Of a DNA stretch of 64,000 bases, positions 47,109 to 60,000 are shown in pieces. The position numbers were made by a program, and so were the translations under genes. The stretch covers positions 67,821,648 to 67,885,647 of the forward strand of contig NC_133650.1 of NCBI RefSeq assembly GCF_009905375.1, in the 5' to 3' direction. This DNA comes from Apium graveolens (lineage: Eukaryota > Streptophyta > Magnoliopsida > Apiales > Apiaceae). Under the pieces are notes generated by a model. The model ran no database searches. It worked only from the letters and a program-made list of their open reading frames with translations, and was not told the DNA's origin. Each line of letters starts with the position of its first letter. The stretch's first letter is position 1.

Positions 47109-48329
47109 TCAGTCATAGATAGATTTCAAATTTTTGTAAGCAACAACTGCATAGAAAGGGTCTGAGGAAGACATGAATCCCAGCAACCCCATTATCCAAC
47201 TCAATGGTGATTTGTCGTCTTGAACAGAGTCTCCAGTGACAGGTAATTTCCTAATAATTTCAGGCTGAGTAAACCCTGCAACACATTGAAAGTACTGTGT
47301 AACCAGCTGAACTCTACTATAAGCACTCCCCTCTCTCCATGCACTTATTGCTTTTTCATAGAACAATCTGTTACTAAAGCTCACTATAAACACCCCTCCT
47401 GGCCTTAGAATTCTGCATACCTCTGCAAATACCTGTCAATACAATTACATGTGTATCACCTAATTATGCATTTTATATTCGACTACAAAATCCGACAGTA
47501 TAAATATATAATTTTACAAAGTTACAATCTGTAACGCTGGTTAACATGACCGGTTTGAACAGGGTTGATTTTCTACCAAGTTCGGCCTGTTTTTAAATTA
47601 GTCGCTGACAAAATGTGGATCAATTCTAATATTTCCTGATAAAATTTGACGAATAAGGATTATTGATGAATTTGACGAGCTTCCTAGTACATTATTGTGA
47701 GTTGTGACTATAAAACCAGCTAGGTGACTAGTTGGTTTATAGAAAATATATACAATACATGATAAATAAGAATTAAACTTACCTACCTTTTCAGGCTGCT
47801 GAAGATATTGGACACTAACAGTACACAAAACAGCATCAAAACTACAACTCTCCAGTTCAAAATCTTGATCCTGATTAAGGTCCTTGACAAAAAAATAATC
47901 GAGCCTTGGATTCCTAGCAAGCTCTTGTGCATTAAGTCCATGGCCGACAACTCTTTTATACTGTACTTCCTCTGGCAAGTGGCTAATCCATGAGCTCATG
48001 ACATCAAAAATCTCCGTATCAGGCCTTAACTTTTCTCTATAAACATTTGTCAATGTAGAAATAAACTTGTCATCAACATGAGTAACGAATCTCGGGTAAT
48101 CATAGAATTGTTTATCGGGTCGAATATCGAGTTTGGTTCTTCCCTCTTGGCTGAGAACAAGCCGTTTGATCTTTGATTTCTTGTTATCTTGATCACTGAT
48201 GCTGTTCAGAATTAATGTTTGAAAGGATGGTTTCCTGGTTTTTGATGAAACATTACAGAGTTGGTAGGTTGTAGTAGACGATGATAAGTGTTGCCATGGC
48301 TTTGAGTTTGGTTGAATGGTAATCATCAT
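47109..48329 (-). CDS. SAM-dependent methyltransferase-like gene, two exons
   Basis: This is the only convincing host gene in the window. Exon 1 is 48329-47787 (181 codons) and exon 2 is 47432-47109 (107 codons and a stop), with a phase-0 GT-AG intron at 47786-47433 (AAG|GTAGGTAAGT ... TTGACAG|GTATTT). The 288-residue protein has a Ser/Thr/Lys-rich start (~1-50) like a plastid transit peptide, then YDYPRFVTHVDDKFI, a degenerate SAM motif (EIFDVMSSWISHLP), KDLNQDQDF, FDAVLCTVSVQYLQQPEK (~164-181) and LRPGGVFIVSFSNR (~190-203). The classic GxGxG motif I is missing, which I recall as usual for this family. The substrate is unknown. The reading frame is intact and both splice sites are good. Confidence 0.88.
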
Positions 48330-48938
48330 CAGCCTCTGGTCTATAATTTTTCTTATAAAAATATAAAAGATAGACCTTGTGACTAAATTTATTTTATGCA
48401 GTCAAGCCACTAAGCAGTAAGATGGATAAGGTTTTTTTCTCATAAAGAGAAAGAGAATACTTCAAACCTTACGCCTTGCTCCAAATTCGGAGCATATTAC
48501 CTAAATTTTACTAATTCAAATATTTTCAAATTAATTTTAATCACCACTATTTCCTTATCCAAATTTAATTTAATATAAAATAATAGTTTTCTTATTAGTA
48601 TAATAATAATCTAGTTTATTATAATTAAAATTGACTTGCGATTAATGAATAAATGTTAATGATATTTAATATCTTAATTAATAAAATGAATGTATTTTTA
48701 ATTATTTTTACATATAAGAAACATTTTGTCTTTAATTTGAATAATCAATCAAATATAATATAAATAGTTAATAATGGTTAAATATTAAATTTAAAAATAT
48801 AGAGTTTAATAGAATTTTTGTACATTATAATATCTAAAAAATAATTTAGATCGAAATTTGGATCAGATGGACCAATTGATTATGCAACTTTAAAATTTTG
48901 AATTAAAACTGTTGAAAATGGCATTAGACGGCTAGGAC
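48330..48938. other. Upstream region of methyltransferase gene
   Basis: AT-rich DNA that should hold the promoter. A TATAAG-like stretch at 48351-48368 is too close to the ATG to call with confidence. Nothing else is seen. Confidence 0.4.
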
Positions 48939-49075
48939 TGGGTCAACAAGAAGACAAATCCCGCCCAATTATTTGAGTATTTGAGTACGTTTGTCTCTGC
49001 TTATAAAATTGGGTCAACAAGAAGCCAAAGCCCGCCAAATTATATTTGAGTACGTTTGTCTCTGCTTAAAAAATT
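48939..49075. repeat. Tandem duplication of ~65-70 bp
   Basis: Two adjacent copies share GGGTCAACAAGAAG, CAAA(T/G)CCCGCC and GAGTACGTTTGTCTCTGCTT. The first copy has an extra TTTGAGTA repeat. No function is apparent. Confidence 0.8.
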
Positions 49076-49235
49076 TTATTATGATTTTTTTCATTTAACT
49101 TATTTGCCTTTAGATAAATTTAGATGTTTAAAAAAGTAATTGCATAATTGTTTAAATTAATTATGTCATTAATTAAATTAATTATATTAAAAGACTAAAC
49201 TTAAAAAAACAAATATCCTTAAATTTATAAGTTAT

Positions 49236-50677
49236 TGATAAGTGGATTTTATATCTACTTGAAACGCTTCATTAAAGACTTAAGTTGGTGTTTTGGACTC
49301 AATTTATTAGTATTTTGATGTGTTTTGTGTTTTGGCATTACAGGCATTAGTTGGATGAATAATTGAGTTTTTCAAAAAAATATTGCTGAAAGGAGGTCAG
49401 ATTATGAAGTCAAGACCATTCTCATGTTGAAGAGCATCTTGATAGCTTCACGTGGACTATTGGATCTCCAAATTCTGACATACGGAGCTCAAGTTACAGA
49501 AGAAACAAGAAATTGGAGCCAAAGATCAGAAATCCGGCGCGCCCGCGCGGAAGGCTGGGTGGCCGCGCCAGAGAGACAGAAATCACGCGCACCTGCGCGG
49601 GGGTTGGGGCAACCGCGCCAGGTCCCTTTGACAGAATCCTGATTTGACTTGCATTCGAAGATTTAAAGGGCCTAGGTCGTCCATAAGCTATATAAACCAA
49701 TAAAAAGACATTTTTAACAACAAGGAGAGAAGGGAGAACATTGAGAAGACCTAAAGAGCAGAAGAAGGCTACAGAAAAGAAGACTTTTGTATTCTTCAAT
49801 ATAGTTGTACTTCAGATGCTTGTTTTCGATTTGTCTTTGAACCCTAGTACTATTATATTGTTTATTATCATGTTTTCATTGGAACCCATGGTGACGATGA
49901 GTTTGATTTTGAACTAATCATTGTAATGGGGTTCTAACAGATTTATCTATGGATTTCAATAGTTAATTGTTTTATAATCCTTTGTGTGTGGTGATTTATG
50001 ATTTCCTAGTTTGGTTGAGCTTATTCGTCTTTGATGCGTAGCTAACATCTAAGATTGTTTGTTAATCTCTATTGAAGCGACAATGAATATAGGGATTTAG
50101 AACTTTCCATGCTAGCATAGGTTTAGGTATGAATTGACATGCATAATTCGTGGGTAATTTTAACCATCTTATTCACCCTATGTAATCAAGATAAATAACT
50201 TGATCTTAAACCATTATATTTTCAATCTTTATAGACATATATGGACTAAGCATAATTGGTGTCTATTCAACTTCTATCTTAATTGTGGATGTTTGATAGT
50301 AGGGTGTACGTATTAGGAACGTTAGCGTATACTAATTTCGTATTATCTGATTAGTTGTCATCACCATCACATACTAAGATAAAAGATGTAAACTTTGAAT
50401 GAAGTATTTAATGACGTTAGAATCCCATGTTTATTCTCATATAAGTAATTCAATCTTAATTCTCTTATTTAATATTAATTAGTATAATCTCTTAGTTAAA
50501 TCAAAACTCAAATTATTATTTGTCTTAGCAGTGAGTGATAATCATACATTGTTGCATAGGTGCATAATCTGAACTTAACCTAAACCAGTCCCTGTGTGAA
50601 CGAACTTTATTTATATCTTTTACTACTTGTAATCACGTACGCTTGCGTGTATTTTCACGTGTGTTTTAGTGTGAACA
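49236..50677 (+). repeat. Athila-like 5' LTR
   Basis: About 1.44 kb, from TGATAAGTGG to GTGTGAACA. A TATA box (CTATATAAACC) lies at about 49688-49698, 70 bp after a strikingly GC-rich patch. Its left flank duplication cannot be checked because the other end is outside the window. Confidence 0.6.
49532..49621 (+). repeat. GC-rich imperfect repeat in Athila-like LTR
   Basis: Two imperfect ~45-bp units, each with GCGC(G/A)CC-(C/T)GCGCGG and ending CCGCGCCAG, stand out in otherwise AT-rich DNA, just upstream of the LTR TATA box. A 72-codon frame crosses it, but I do not treat it as a gene. Confidence 0.7.
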
Positions 50678-50683
50678 AGTTTT

Positions 50684-50701
50684 TAGCGCCACTGCCAGGG
50701 A
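50684..50701 (+). other. Athila-like primer-binding site (tRNA-Asp-like)
   Basis: TAGCGCCACTGCCAGGGA resembles the TGGCGCCGTTGCCGGGGA site of Athila-type elements with a few changes, located six bases after the LTR end. Confidence 0.6.
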
Positions 50702-50736
50702 CATCGGTGTTAAATTTAGTTTATGTGCTTGACATC

Positions 50737-51800
50737 TGTTAGTCCCTAACAATACAACAAAAATTACAGAAGGGGGGGGGGTTGAATGTAATTTTGGCTA
50801 CTTTTTGAGATTAATGAAAAATGGTTCTATCTTAATAATATATAAGTGTTTGATTTGCAAAGTACGGAATAAAGAGTTAGATAAATCAAAACACAAGTAA
50901 TAAAAATACAAGTCTTTAAAACTTTCTGGTGGATTTGAAGGTATCCACCATATATATATATATATATATCAAGAGAACCCTGTGAAGCTTGAATAGCTAA
51001 CAGCTGCTTACAAATATGAACAACTAAACTTACAGAGAAATGCTACAGGATACAACTTACAATTGTTTATCTGAGAATGTATTTGCTTAGTCTTGTTGTT
51101 GTTCTACTTGCTACTCTTGGTTTATATATCACCAAGATTACATAGTAATAAGACAAGATAATAAAATAAAACCTATCAAGTCTAATACCATGCTGCTTCA
51201 CTACTCTATTCCAGCATCTTTGAATATCTTCATAATAGCATGAAAATGGTAATGCTTCTTTGTTCTAAAAAACCCAGCTGAATAGGCTGCCACATTCCTT
51301 TTGCAAACACTCGACGCATGTAACTGTGTTGTCACTGTCAACAGATGTTTGAATTGATCATCCGTCGGGTACATGATTATCATCCGACGGGCTGCCTTGT
51401 TGATCATCCGTCGGATAGCTTTGTTGATCATCTGTCGGGTAGCTTTGTTGATCATCCGTCAGGTAGCTATTTGACACTTGACTTCATTTCATTTATGCAT
51501 AATTACAAAAAATCTTATATTTACAATTAATCAACCTATTCTGCATATCTAATTAAAGTCAACATGACTTTTATACTACTACAGAATCTATACAAAGGTG
51601 TTTGCAGAAATGTGCTACATGACTTATTGTTACATAAGCTACTCACTCGATGGATGTCAAATCATCATCCGTCGGGACTATATTGAGTCATCCGTCGGGA
51701 CTATATTTGATCATCCGTCGAGTGCTATATTTTTCACTATGTTGAATCTACTAAGGTATTTTGTTAATGTAATCATCAAGTTCACAACATATTCCCAACA
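50737..51800 (-). repeat. Element D 3' LTR
   Basis: 1064 bp, bounded by TGTTAGTCCC and TTCCCAACA in plus orientation. It contains a (AT)n run near 50950 and an array of CATCCGTCGGGTAGCTTTG-type units (51358-51464), plus three motif copies at 51668-51722. Confidence 0.93.
51358..51464 (-). promoter_or_regulatory. Tandem ATCCGTCGG array in D 3' LTR
   Basis: Five copies of the motif (ATCCGTCGG, ATCCGACGG, ATCCGTCGG, ATCTGTCGG, ATCCGTCAG) are spaced 22-24 bp apart. The two changed copies differ by single transitions or an inversion of the core. The same array in the other LTR (63510-63625) is cleaner. Confidence 0.75.
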
Positions 51801-51812
51801 ATCTCCCCCAAT
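51801..51812 (-). other. Element D polypurine tract
   Basis: On the minus strand TTGGGGGAGAT lies directly upstream of the 3' LTR, as in A. The ~200 bp between it and the env-like stop are untranslated. Confidence 0.85.
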
Positions 51813-52008
51813 TTATGTCTACTAGAATTGTAGCCATAAATTAAGAGAAACTTGATGATAACAAAACACTCTAAAAATGCAAAATTTAAAAAGTAGTAGA
51901 TAAAACTAAAAAGTGCTGCAACATCTACTGAAAAATTTACAAGACAAAGTGTACAAAGATTTGCTCACAATCTTTTTCAAGGTGCTCCTCTAGTCTGAGC
52001 AGATTGAT

Positions 52009-55000
52009 CTATTTCCTTGATTGTCTGGATTTCTTCCCAAGCCTCCTGTTATTTTCTTCTATTTGATTTTTGAGATGTCTGTGGAATTCAAGTTCATCAG
52101 ATTTTGAGAGATCTAGCATTCCTTGCATTTCCAGAAGAGTCTCATTGCTAGAGATGCTCAACTGGTCTTCTAATCTGAAAAATCTTCTAACTTCCTTACC
52201 ATCCATGAATTCCATCAGCCAGTAGGGCCTTAGATGCACTCTACTCTCTGTGTAAGGAATATTTAAAGTCTTTGGGAGTGCATTTTTGGCTCTAATACTC
52301 CTCAGTTCTTCAATCTTCTTTAGAACTAATCTTCTAGCTGTCACATTAAATCCAAAGTTCTTTTTGAAGGATGAATAAACTTTTATCAATACAGATTGGC
52401 TCTCTTGAAGAATCCCTTGAAGTGGCCATTGTATCTCATTTCCTCCCTTGTACTTGAATACTATCCTTTCAGGTAGATTCCTGTAAGTATCAATTCCTCT
52501 AACTTCTTTCAGTTCATCTAGATAGAGGTTTAGATCAGAGAATTCCTTGATGTCATAGATGTACATGATATCTCCCTTGTTGACCTTGGTTTGAGCTTTG
52601 GTTAGGGACTTGGATCTGAGAGTTGATGGCTTCACTTTCTTGACTGCTCTGGTCTTTGTCTTCTTTGGCTTCATGAAATGAGATAGATTGAGTTCAGGAA
52701 TTGGTAGACTATCCCAGTCTATTGGCTCATCCTTTGGAATGATAGGTTCACCATGAAAATTCTTGGATGGATCTATCTTGAATTCTTCATGTGCCACATA
52801 GGGCATGGATGTTTGAGTTGTTGTACAAGTAGACTTTTGGGAAACTGATCTTCCAATCCTTCTTCATCAAAGTTCACTTTTCTCTTGGAGTGAAGTTTGT
52901 ATCTAAACCTTCTTTTCTGCTGTGATTCTTCTTGCATTTTCAGATCCTTAGATCCAGTGGTTTCAGATGGTTGTTCAGAAATTTATTGTGTGGGTTTCAC
53001 AGCTTGCAACTTGGCCAAGATAGCAGCTTGCTCCTTCTTTTATTTGAGCTTTTTAGCATCTAGAGCAACTTGCTTCTTTTCTCGCTTCAATCTTGCCTTT
53101 TCTTCCCTTTTTGCTTCAAAAAATTGAGGGTGTCCAGCCACCACACAAATTTCCTTACCATTTCTGAAAACCTTGGAAATTCTCCTTTTTAATGCTGAAT
53201 CATTTGGATCCTTGTAAAATGCAATAGATCTTGATAACAGTTTCTTCTCATCAGGCTTTGGTGTCTCATACACTGTATCCAAAGGGTTCTTTAGTGAAGA
53301 TTTTGGGTAGTTCACCTTTGGCTTCATAATTAGATCCGCCTTTGGGGATTTGATGCAGGATGTCTGGCCTTTTTCCAGATAGTTCATGCTCATATCAGTC
53401 ACAGAAATTTTCCTGACTTGAGAGTGATGAAAAACTGATTTTTCTGGCTTCTTTGCTAGACCAAATTTCTTTTGAATATCCTCATCAATTTTCTCCTAGT
53501 TGATTGTACTAAACTGCTTCTTCTCATCTGCTCTCAAAGTAGCTGCTGCTTCAATTATTAGATCAATGCTATCTTTAGCTGGTGGCTTTGTGAAAGCAAT
53601 TGTTGGCATAATTGATTTACTCACTTGAATGTTGAGCACTTTTTGCTCCCCCTCACTCCTAGAACTCTCTTTCTCCCCCTTTTTGTTATCATCAAGCTGA
53701 ATAGAGGAGGAGGTCTGTGTAGCCACCAGTTTCTGAAGCAAGTATGTTTGTTGAGCTTGGTGTAGATGGATTGCTGTAAGAGAAGCTTCCATAGCAACCA
53801 TTCTTTTGTCCAAGGAAGCCACCTTGGTTGCAAGATCAGAGTTTTTCCTGAGCTGTCTTTTGATGTCTATCGTTGTTGTCTCTGGAAGTCTAGCTTCCAA
53901 CTTGTTAGACATGTCTTTCTTGAGTTGATCAACTTCATTTTTGATGAGGGAGACATTTTGACTTTGTTAGTAGCCTGATATTTGTTGTAGTTGGAGAGAT
54001 GCAAGATGTGCTTGCAGAAGCTTCTTGGTGCTAGCATTTGTTGTTGATTGAAGTGTAGACCGTGTTTGGCTGATAAGTTGGATAAGAGTGGTCTTGAAAT
54101 AGTGTTCATCACACTGCTTTGAAAATGCCCAAGATGGCATGCCTGATCTTGAACTAGGGCCTACTTCTCCCCCTATGTCCAATGGCTCTTCTTTACTATC
54201 TCTACCCTCACCTCCAAAGAATTCTTCTGATCCACCAGTCTCATAATCAACATCACCAGCTGTTGAAGGCAAAGTTGTGATGGCATCCTTAGCTCTTTGC
54301 ATGGACTGTGTGGTATGCACCAAGTTTAGCATCCTTTCTGCATTGTCATTGCCCTCTCCAGCTAGAAGTTGATATACTGGAACAGGGTGAGTAAATGCCT
54401 CAGCATCCAAGGAGGTGGAATCTACAACAACTTGACTTTGCTGAAATAATTCCTCCCTGTTAGCATCCTGGACATTCATTAACTCACTTGCAATGACACC
54501 AACCCTTATATCTCCTGTACCTGCATTTCTCTCATTATCTCTCTTTTCTTGCATCAAGGTCTCACCTTGGCTCTCTACCCTCACACCCTCACCATCTAAG
54601 GTGGGACTCCTCATACTCACTTTTGCCAGTCCTGAAGAAATGGACTGCATTGGATCACTCTTATTATCTCCTTTTTCCTGTGAGCAACCCAGACTCTCAC
54701 TCATGACACTACCTTCCATCAATCCTAATAGTGATTGCACAATTACTAAGTCATCTGCACTTGTGACTATAGTTGAACTTTGGAGTTGTGCAGAGACACC
54801 CGACGGATGAGAAATATCCATCAGTTTAGTAATTTGACTATCCAACGGATGACTGCTGTTAGGCAGATCCGTCGGGATACAATCACTACTCGGTGGATGA
54901 ACAATATCCATCGAGTGAGTAGAAATGAATGAGTTTGGAGTGGAGACTATTGTGGACTCTGTGCAGATTGATGAATATTTTGGCACAGATGTCTCAACAG

Positions 55001-56561
55001 TCTCAGAAAGAAATGGCAAGTGAGCCAACAAATCATCTAGAAGATGATGCTCACTTGCATGGATTTTTAGCTTCTCCAACAGAGTTAAAGATGGAGAATA
55101 TGGTTGTGATGTTTGAATCATGTCAACATACAAAGAGTGTGTGGGAGAATTTGGTGTTTGAGGTGTTTCATCTTGTACAGATTTTGGCTGTGACTCCATA
55201 TTTGTTGGAACCACATCAATTTGACTTTGAGATGGTGCAGTGACTGGGTCTTTAGCTCCAGTTTGCACTGTGTGTGTACCCTATGCATCCCCAAGGGTTT
55301 TAGATTTCTTCTTTCTTGTGTAGGTTGGTGGTGAACTTGTGTCCCTACCCCTTTTATTCTATGCTCCTAGTTGAGAGCTTGTTTCAATAGTTACATCCTT
55401 TTGGTAGGATGAAACTAGAATTGAGCTTTTATCCTTATTAACAACCACAGTTTGTTGGGAAACTGTGGTGTGGCTTGGTTTGGGTACACTATGCTCACCA
55501 TCCTTATCCTTAGGGCTTCTTTTATTTTTACCCTGTCCCTCACCTGTCTTTTTCACCTTCATACTCCCCTCTTTGTGTTTAGTGGATTTTACAACTGGCA
55601 TCTTTTGAGAGACACCAGAGGGGGCTTTCTTTGTCTTTGTTTTTGAAACTTTGGTTTTGGTAGCTTTGGTAGGCCTTTGTCTGGTCATTGACACATATGC
55701 CACTGCTACACTAGAAGGCAAAGAAATGGTTGAGGTTAGAAGAGTAGAGACAGTTGAAATTACCTCACTTACTTGAGGTACCTCCATTACTGGAAAGTAG
55801 AAGAGTGGCACCTCTTTGTGGTGATCTGCTCTATTGAAATCTGCAATAATTCTCCATTCTTGAACCCAACAATCTAACTTGTTGGTTGGGTTCTCAAGCA
55901 CAATATCCTCAAAGAGGTGGTTAGAAAGTATCATGAAAAATCTAGCATAATAAACATTCTCACCCCTCTTATTAAGCTCCCCTAACTTAAACCCCCACTC
56001 AAACAAGACTAGATCACTAAAATTGAAGTATTTATCAGTTACTAGCATGTAAAGCATGTTGAGCATGGAGATATTGACAGAATCAAAATTGCTAATTTTA
56101 CCAGAAAATACTTTAGTAACTACATCACACAGATAACTCCATTCTTTTCTAAGACTCAATCTCCTAATTTCACTTAATTTAGAGATGGTGAGTGCATAAC
56201 CCATGGAGTTTAACATGTTAACAATATCAACGTCTGTGTGTGGAGTAGTGACAGTGTTATCAGGAATCTTAAAGCATGCTTTAACAATGTCACTATTAAC
56301 ACATAATTCCTTACCTTTAATAGTGAAAGTGATGGTCTTGTCAGTTGAGTTGTACACTGCAGTCGTCCATATTTCCTCCACAACCTCACAGTAGATAGTA
56401 GGAGACTCCAAAATGGCATATTTGAGCTTACAGCCTTGCATAAAATCCATCATTTTGTGGTAATCGCCAGACTGTTGAATCCCCTTGTTCACTGGAGCCG
56501 TGAAATTGTTCTTCTCATAGATAAAGCCAGTTTGAGACATGATCTTGACGACTGGTGCCAT
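52009..56561 (-). pseudogene. Element D envelope-like ORF (ORF3), broken
   Basis: It starts MAPVVKIMSQTGF at 56561 and matches the A ORF in all segments: globular N-terminal part, Lys/Ser-rich middle, coiled coil (53770-53910) and C-terminal domain (YLDELKEVRGIDTYRN, ending at 52009). It stays in one frame from 56561 to 53040 but has stops at 55359-55361, near 55280, at 53967-53969, 53496-53498 and 53040-53042. The last is shared with A. A frame change follows before 52806. Motif cluster at 54798-54915. No membrane helix is apparent. Confidence 0.8.
54798..54915 (-). promoter_or_regulatory. CCGACGGAT motif cluster inside D envelope-like ORF
   Basis: Six copies or one-base variants (CCCGACGGAT, ATCCATCAG, CCAACGGAT, ATCCGTCGGG, CGGTGGAT, ATCCATCGAG) occupy the same place as the A cluster at 10171-10290. 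Confidence 0.7.
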
Positions 56562-57083
56562 TGTTAGAGAGTAAAAATTGCAGAGAGAGAGGGTAATTGC
56601 TTTTGAGAAAGAAAGAAGTTAGAGCAGATGAATTGAGAATGATAAAAGAAAAGAAATGAAAATGAATTTTGCTTTTATACTATCTCAAAAATAACTGTCA
56701 AAAATAATAAAGTAAAATAAAGTGACCTATAAAAATTGCCCAAAATAGCCATTTAAAAAATAAACTGTAAAAATTCCATCACTTATCCGTCGTGTTATGC
56801 TTACAAACTGTAAGTATACTCGATGAATAATGTTTCAGAAAATCAACGGCTAGGTATGAGACAATTCGACGGATAAGGATAAATCAGTTATCCGTCGAGA
56901 TATAAAATATTCCAGAAAAATAATTAATTTTATTAACAAATTGTATATCGAAGGATGATCGAACTCGATGGATAATGATCATCCGTCGGGATGTAAATTT
57001 TGACTTAGCCAAAATTTCATCCAAGACTGAAAAATCAATTAAATTTCTGGCTGCATCACAACTTGTAAATTATCTGAAAAGAT
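56562..57083 (-). other. D pol-env spacer with motif cluster
   Basis: This 522-bp untranslated spacer has the same length as in A. Seven motif copies lie at 56783-56991 in both orientations. The part next to the ORF is a CT-rich leader. Confidence 0.75.
56671..56680 (-). promoter_or_regulatory. TATA box before D envelope-like ORF
   Basis: On the minus strand GTATAAAAGC lies 110-119 bp upstream of the ATG at 56561, in the same place and sequence as in A. Confidence 0.55.
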
Positions 57084-60000
57084 TCAAGAGTAATTAAGCA
57101 TACCTAACTCACTTACCAACCTTGAAAAGGTGGATTCATCCAGTGGCTTGGTAAATATATCTGTAAGCTGTTTTTCACTTGGAACAAAATGTAGTTCTAC
57201 AGTACCATTCATTACATGTTCCCTTATGAAGTGGTACTTGATGTCTATGTGCTTTGTTCTTGAATGCTGTACTGGATTCTCAGTGATGGAAATTGCACTT
57301 GTGTTATCATAGAAAATGGGAATTCTTTCCAATTGCAGACCATAGTCTAGCAATTGGTTTTTCATCCACAAAATCTGTGCACAGCAGCTGCTAGCAGCAA
57401 TATATTCAGCTTCTGTTGTAGAAGTAGAAACTGAATTTTGCTTTTTACTGAACCAGGACACAAGCTTGTTTTCTAGAAATTGACAGGTGCCTGTTGTACT
57501 TTTTCTATCAAATCTACAACCTACATAATCGCATCTGAATAACCAGTTAGATCAAAACAAGAATCTCTAGGGTACCAAATGCCAAGTTTTGGTGTACCTT
57601 TGAGATATCTGAAAATTCTCTTAATAGAAATTAAATGAGATTCTCTAGGATCAGCCTGAAATCTAGCACAAAGACATGTAGCAAACATTATATCTGGCCT
57701 ACTAGCTGTTAAGTATAGAAGTGAGCCAACCATGCCTCTATAACTTGAAATATCTACAGACTTTTCAGTAGTGTTTAATTCAAGTTTAGTTGCAGTGGCC
57801 ATGAGAGTTTTTGTATATGTGCAATCCATTAGTTCAAACTTCTTTAAAAGATCATAAATGTATTTAGTTTGACTAATGAATATTCCATCACTAACTTTCT
57901 TAACTTGTAAACCAAGAAAGTAAGTTAGTTCTCCCATCATGCTCATTTCATACTTACTTTGCATCAATTTGGCAAATTTTTTGCAAAGTTTTTCATCTGT
58001 AGAGCCAAAAATAATGTCATCTACATAAATTTGAACAAGTATGCTAGAGCCATTAACATTTCTAAAGAATAAAGTTTTGTCTACAGTACCTCTAGTGAAG
58101 TGATTCTCTAAAAGAAATTTTGACAAAGTGTCATACCAGGCTCTAGGTGCTTGCTTCAATCCATAGAGTGCTTTCAAAAGATAGTATACATGATCAGGTA
58201 GATTTGGGTCTTCAAAACCAGGAGGCTGACTGACATAGACTTCCTCCTCCAAATCTCCATTTAGAAAAGCACTCCTGGCATCCATTTGATAGACCTTGAA
58301 ATTGGCATGGGCTACATAGGCTAAGAAGTTTTTGATGGCTTCAAGTCTTGCAACAAGAGCAAAGGTTTCATCAAAATCTATTCCTTCTTATTGACAGTTG
58401 CCCTTAACAACTAATCTAGCTTTATTCCTGACAACTATGCCATTTTCATCCATCTTGTTTCTGAATACCCATTTGGTGTCTATTGGATTCTTTCCTTTAG
58501 GCTTGGGTACCAGCTTCCAAACATTGTTCCTTTCAAATTGGTTTAGCTCCTCTTGCATAGCTAAAATCCAATCAGGATCCAACAAAGCTTCTTCTACCTT
58601 CTTTGGTTCTTTCTTAGATAGGAAACTGCTATATATACACTTTTCTTGAGTTGATCTCCTTGTTTGAACTCTAGAAGATACATCACCAATGATGAGCTCA
58701 AAGGGGTGATCCTTTGTCCATTTTCTTTGTTGAGGTAGATTAGCTCTAGATGAAGAGGCCTCATTGTTGTCTTGATGTGTGATTGAGTTTCGATTATTAG
58801 AAACTCCCCCTGAGTTTGTAAATCTATGATTTGAGAAAGAGGGACTTTCTGTAAGTGATCTATTCTGACTTTCAGCTTCTTTTGATGACCCAACAGATGG
58901 TGTATTTTGAGTTCCGACGGATGAAGCTGATTGTCTCCCGATGGATGATGCAGATTGTCTGTCGACGGATGAAGCATTTTGTAACTCGATGGATGTTGAG
59001 TTATTAGCTTCATTGGTTGTAGATTTTTCTGCACTATCCTTAGTTGTAGTTTCTTGATCACTTTCATCATCACTGTCATCACTAACCATCTCCACATTGT
59101 CGAATTTGAGGCTCTTATGGTAATCTCCATCTTGTAGTCCTTTAATCTTTTTATCATCAAACACAACATGTATTGATTCCATAACAATGTTGGTTCTCAG
59201 ATTGTAGACTCTGTACTTTACCAACAGCATATCCAACAAAAATTCCTTCATCTGTTTTAGCATCAAACTTCCCAATTTGATCAGTTTGATTTCTCAAGAT
59301 ATAATATTGGCAACCAAAGACATGAAGAAAGTTTAGAGTTGGCTTCCTGTTCTTGAACAATTGGTAGGGAGTCATGCATTTTGCTTGATTAACCAAAGAA
59401 ATATTCTGAATGTAGCATGCAGTATTTACAACTTCAGCCCAGAAGTATGTTGGTAACTTTGATTCTTCAAGCATTGTCCTTGCAGCTTTAATAAGTGATC
59501 TGTTCTTTCTTTCTACTACTCCATTTTGTTGTGGAGTTCTTGCTGCTGAAAACTCATGCATAATCCCATTCTCTTCACAAAATACTCTCATAACAGAATT
59601 CTTGAACTCAGTTCCATTGTCACTCCTGATTCTTCTAACTTTGAAATCAGGATGATTGTTGACTTGCCTTATGTGATTGATGATGATTTCACAAGCCTCA
59701 TCTTTAGACTTAAGGAAATATGACCAAGAGAACTTTGAGAAATCATCTATAATTACTAGGCAAAATCTCTTCCTTGAGATGGACAACACATTGACTGGTC
59801 CAAACAAATCCATGTGTAGCAGTTGCAAAGGTTCTTCAATTTTTAAATCAAGCTTCTTTCTGAATGATGCTTTGATTTGCTTTCCCTTTTGACAAGCATC
59901 ACACAGTCCATCCTTAGAAAACTCCACTTGAGGAATACCTCTAACCAGTTCTTTCTTTACAAGCTCATTCATGGTCTTGAAGTTTAGAAGGGATAGCTTC

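Noticed and set aside
48351..48368. TATA box of the methyltransferase gene
   Set aside because: It lies only about 25-40 bp before the ATG, leaving almost no 5' UTR; the true start site may be elsewhere.
49424..49642. 72-codon GC-rich frame
   Set aside because: It lies in the Athila-like LTR across a GC-rich repeat, and its Arg/Ala/Pro content is what such DNA gives by chance.
51201..51455. 84-codon frame with repeated MINKA(T/A)R units
   Set aside because: It is the motif array of the D LTR read in one frame; the same frame recurs at 63355-63609 because the LTRs are copies.
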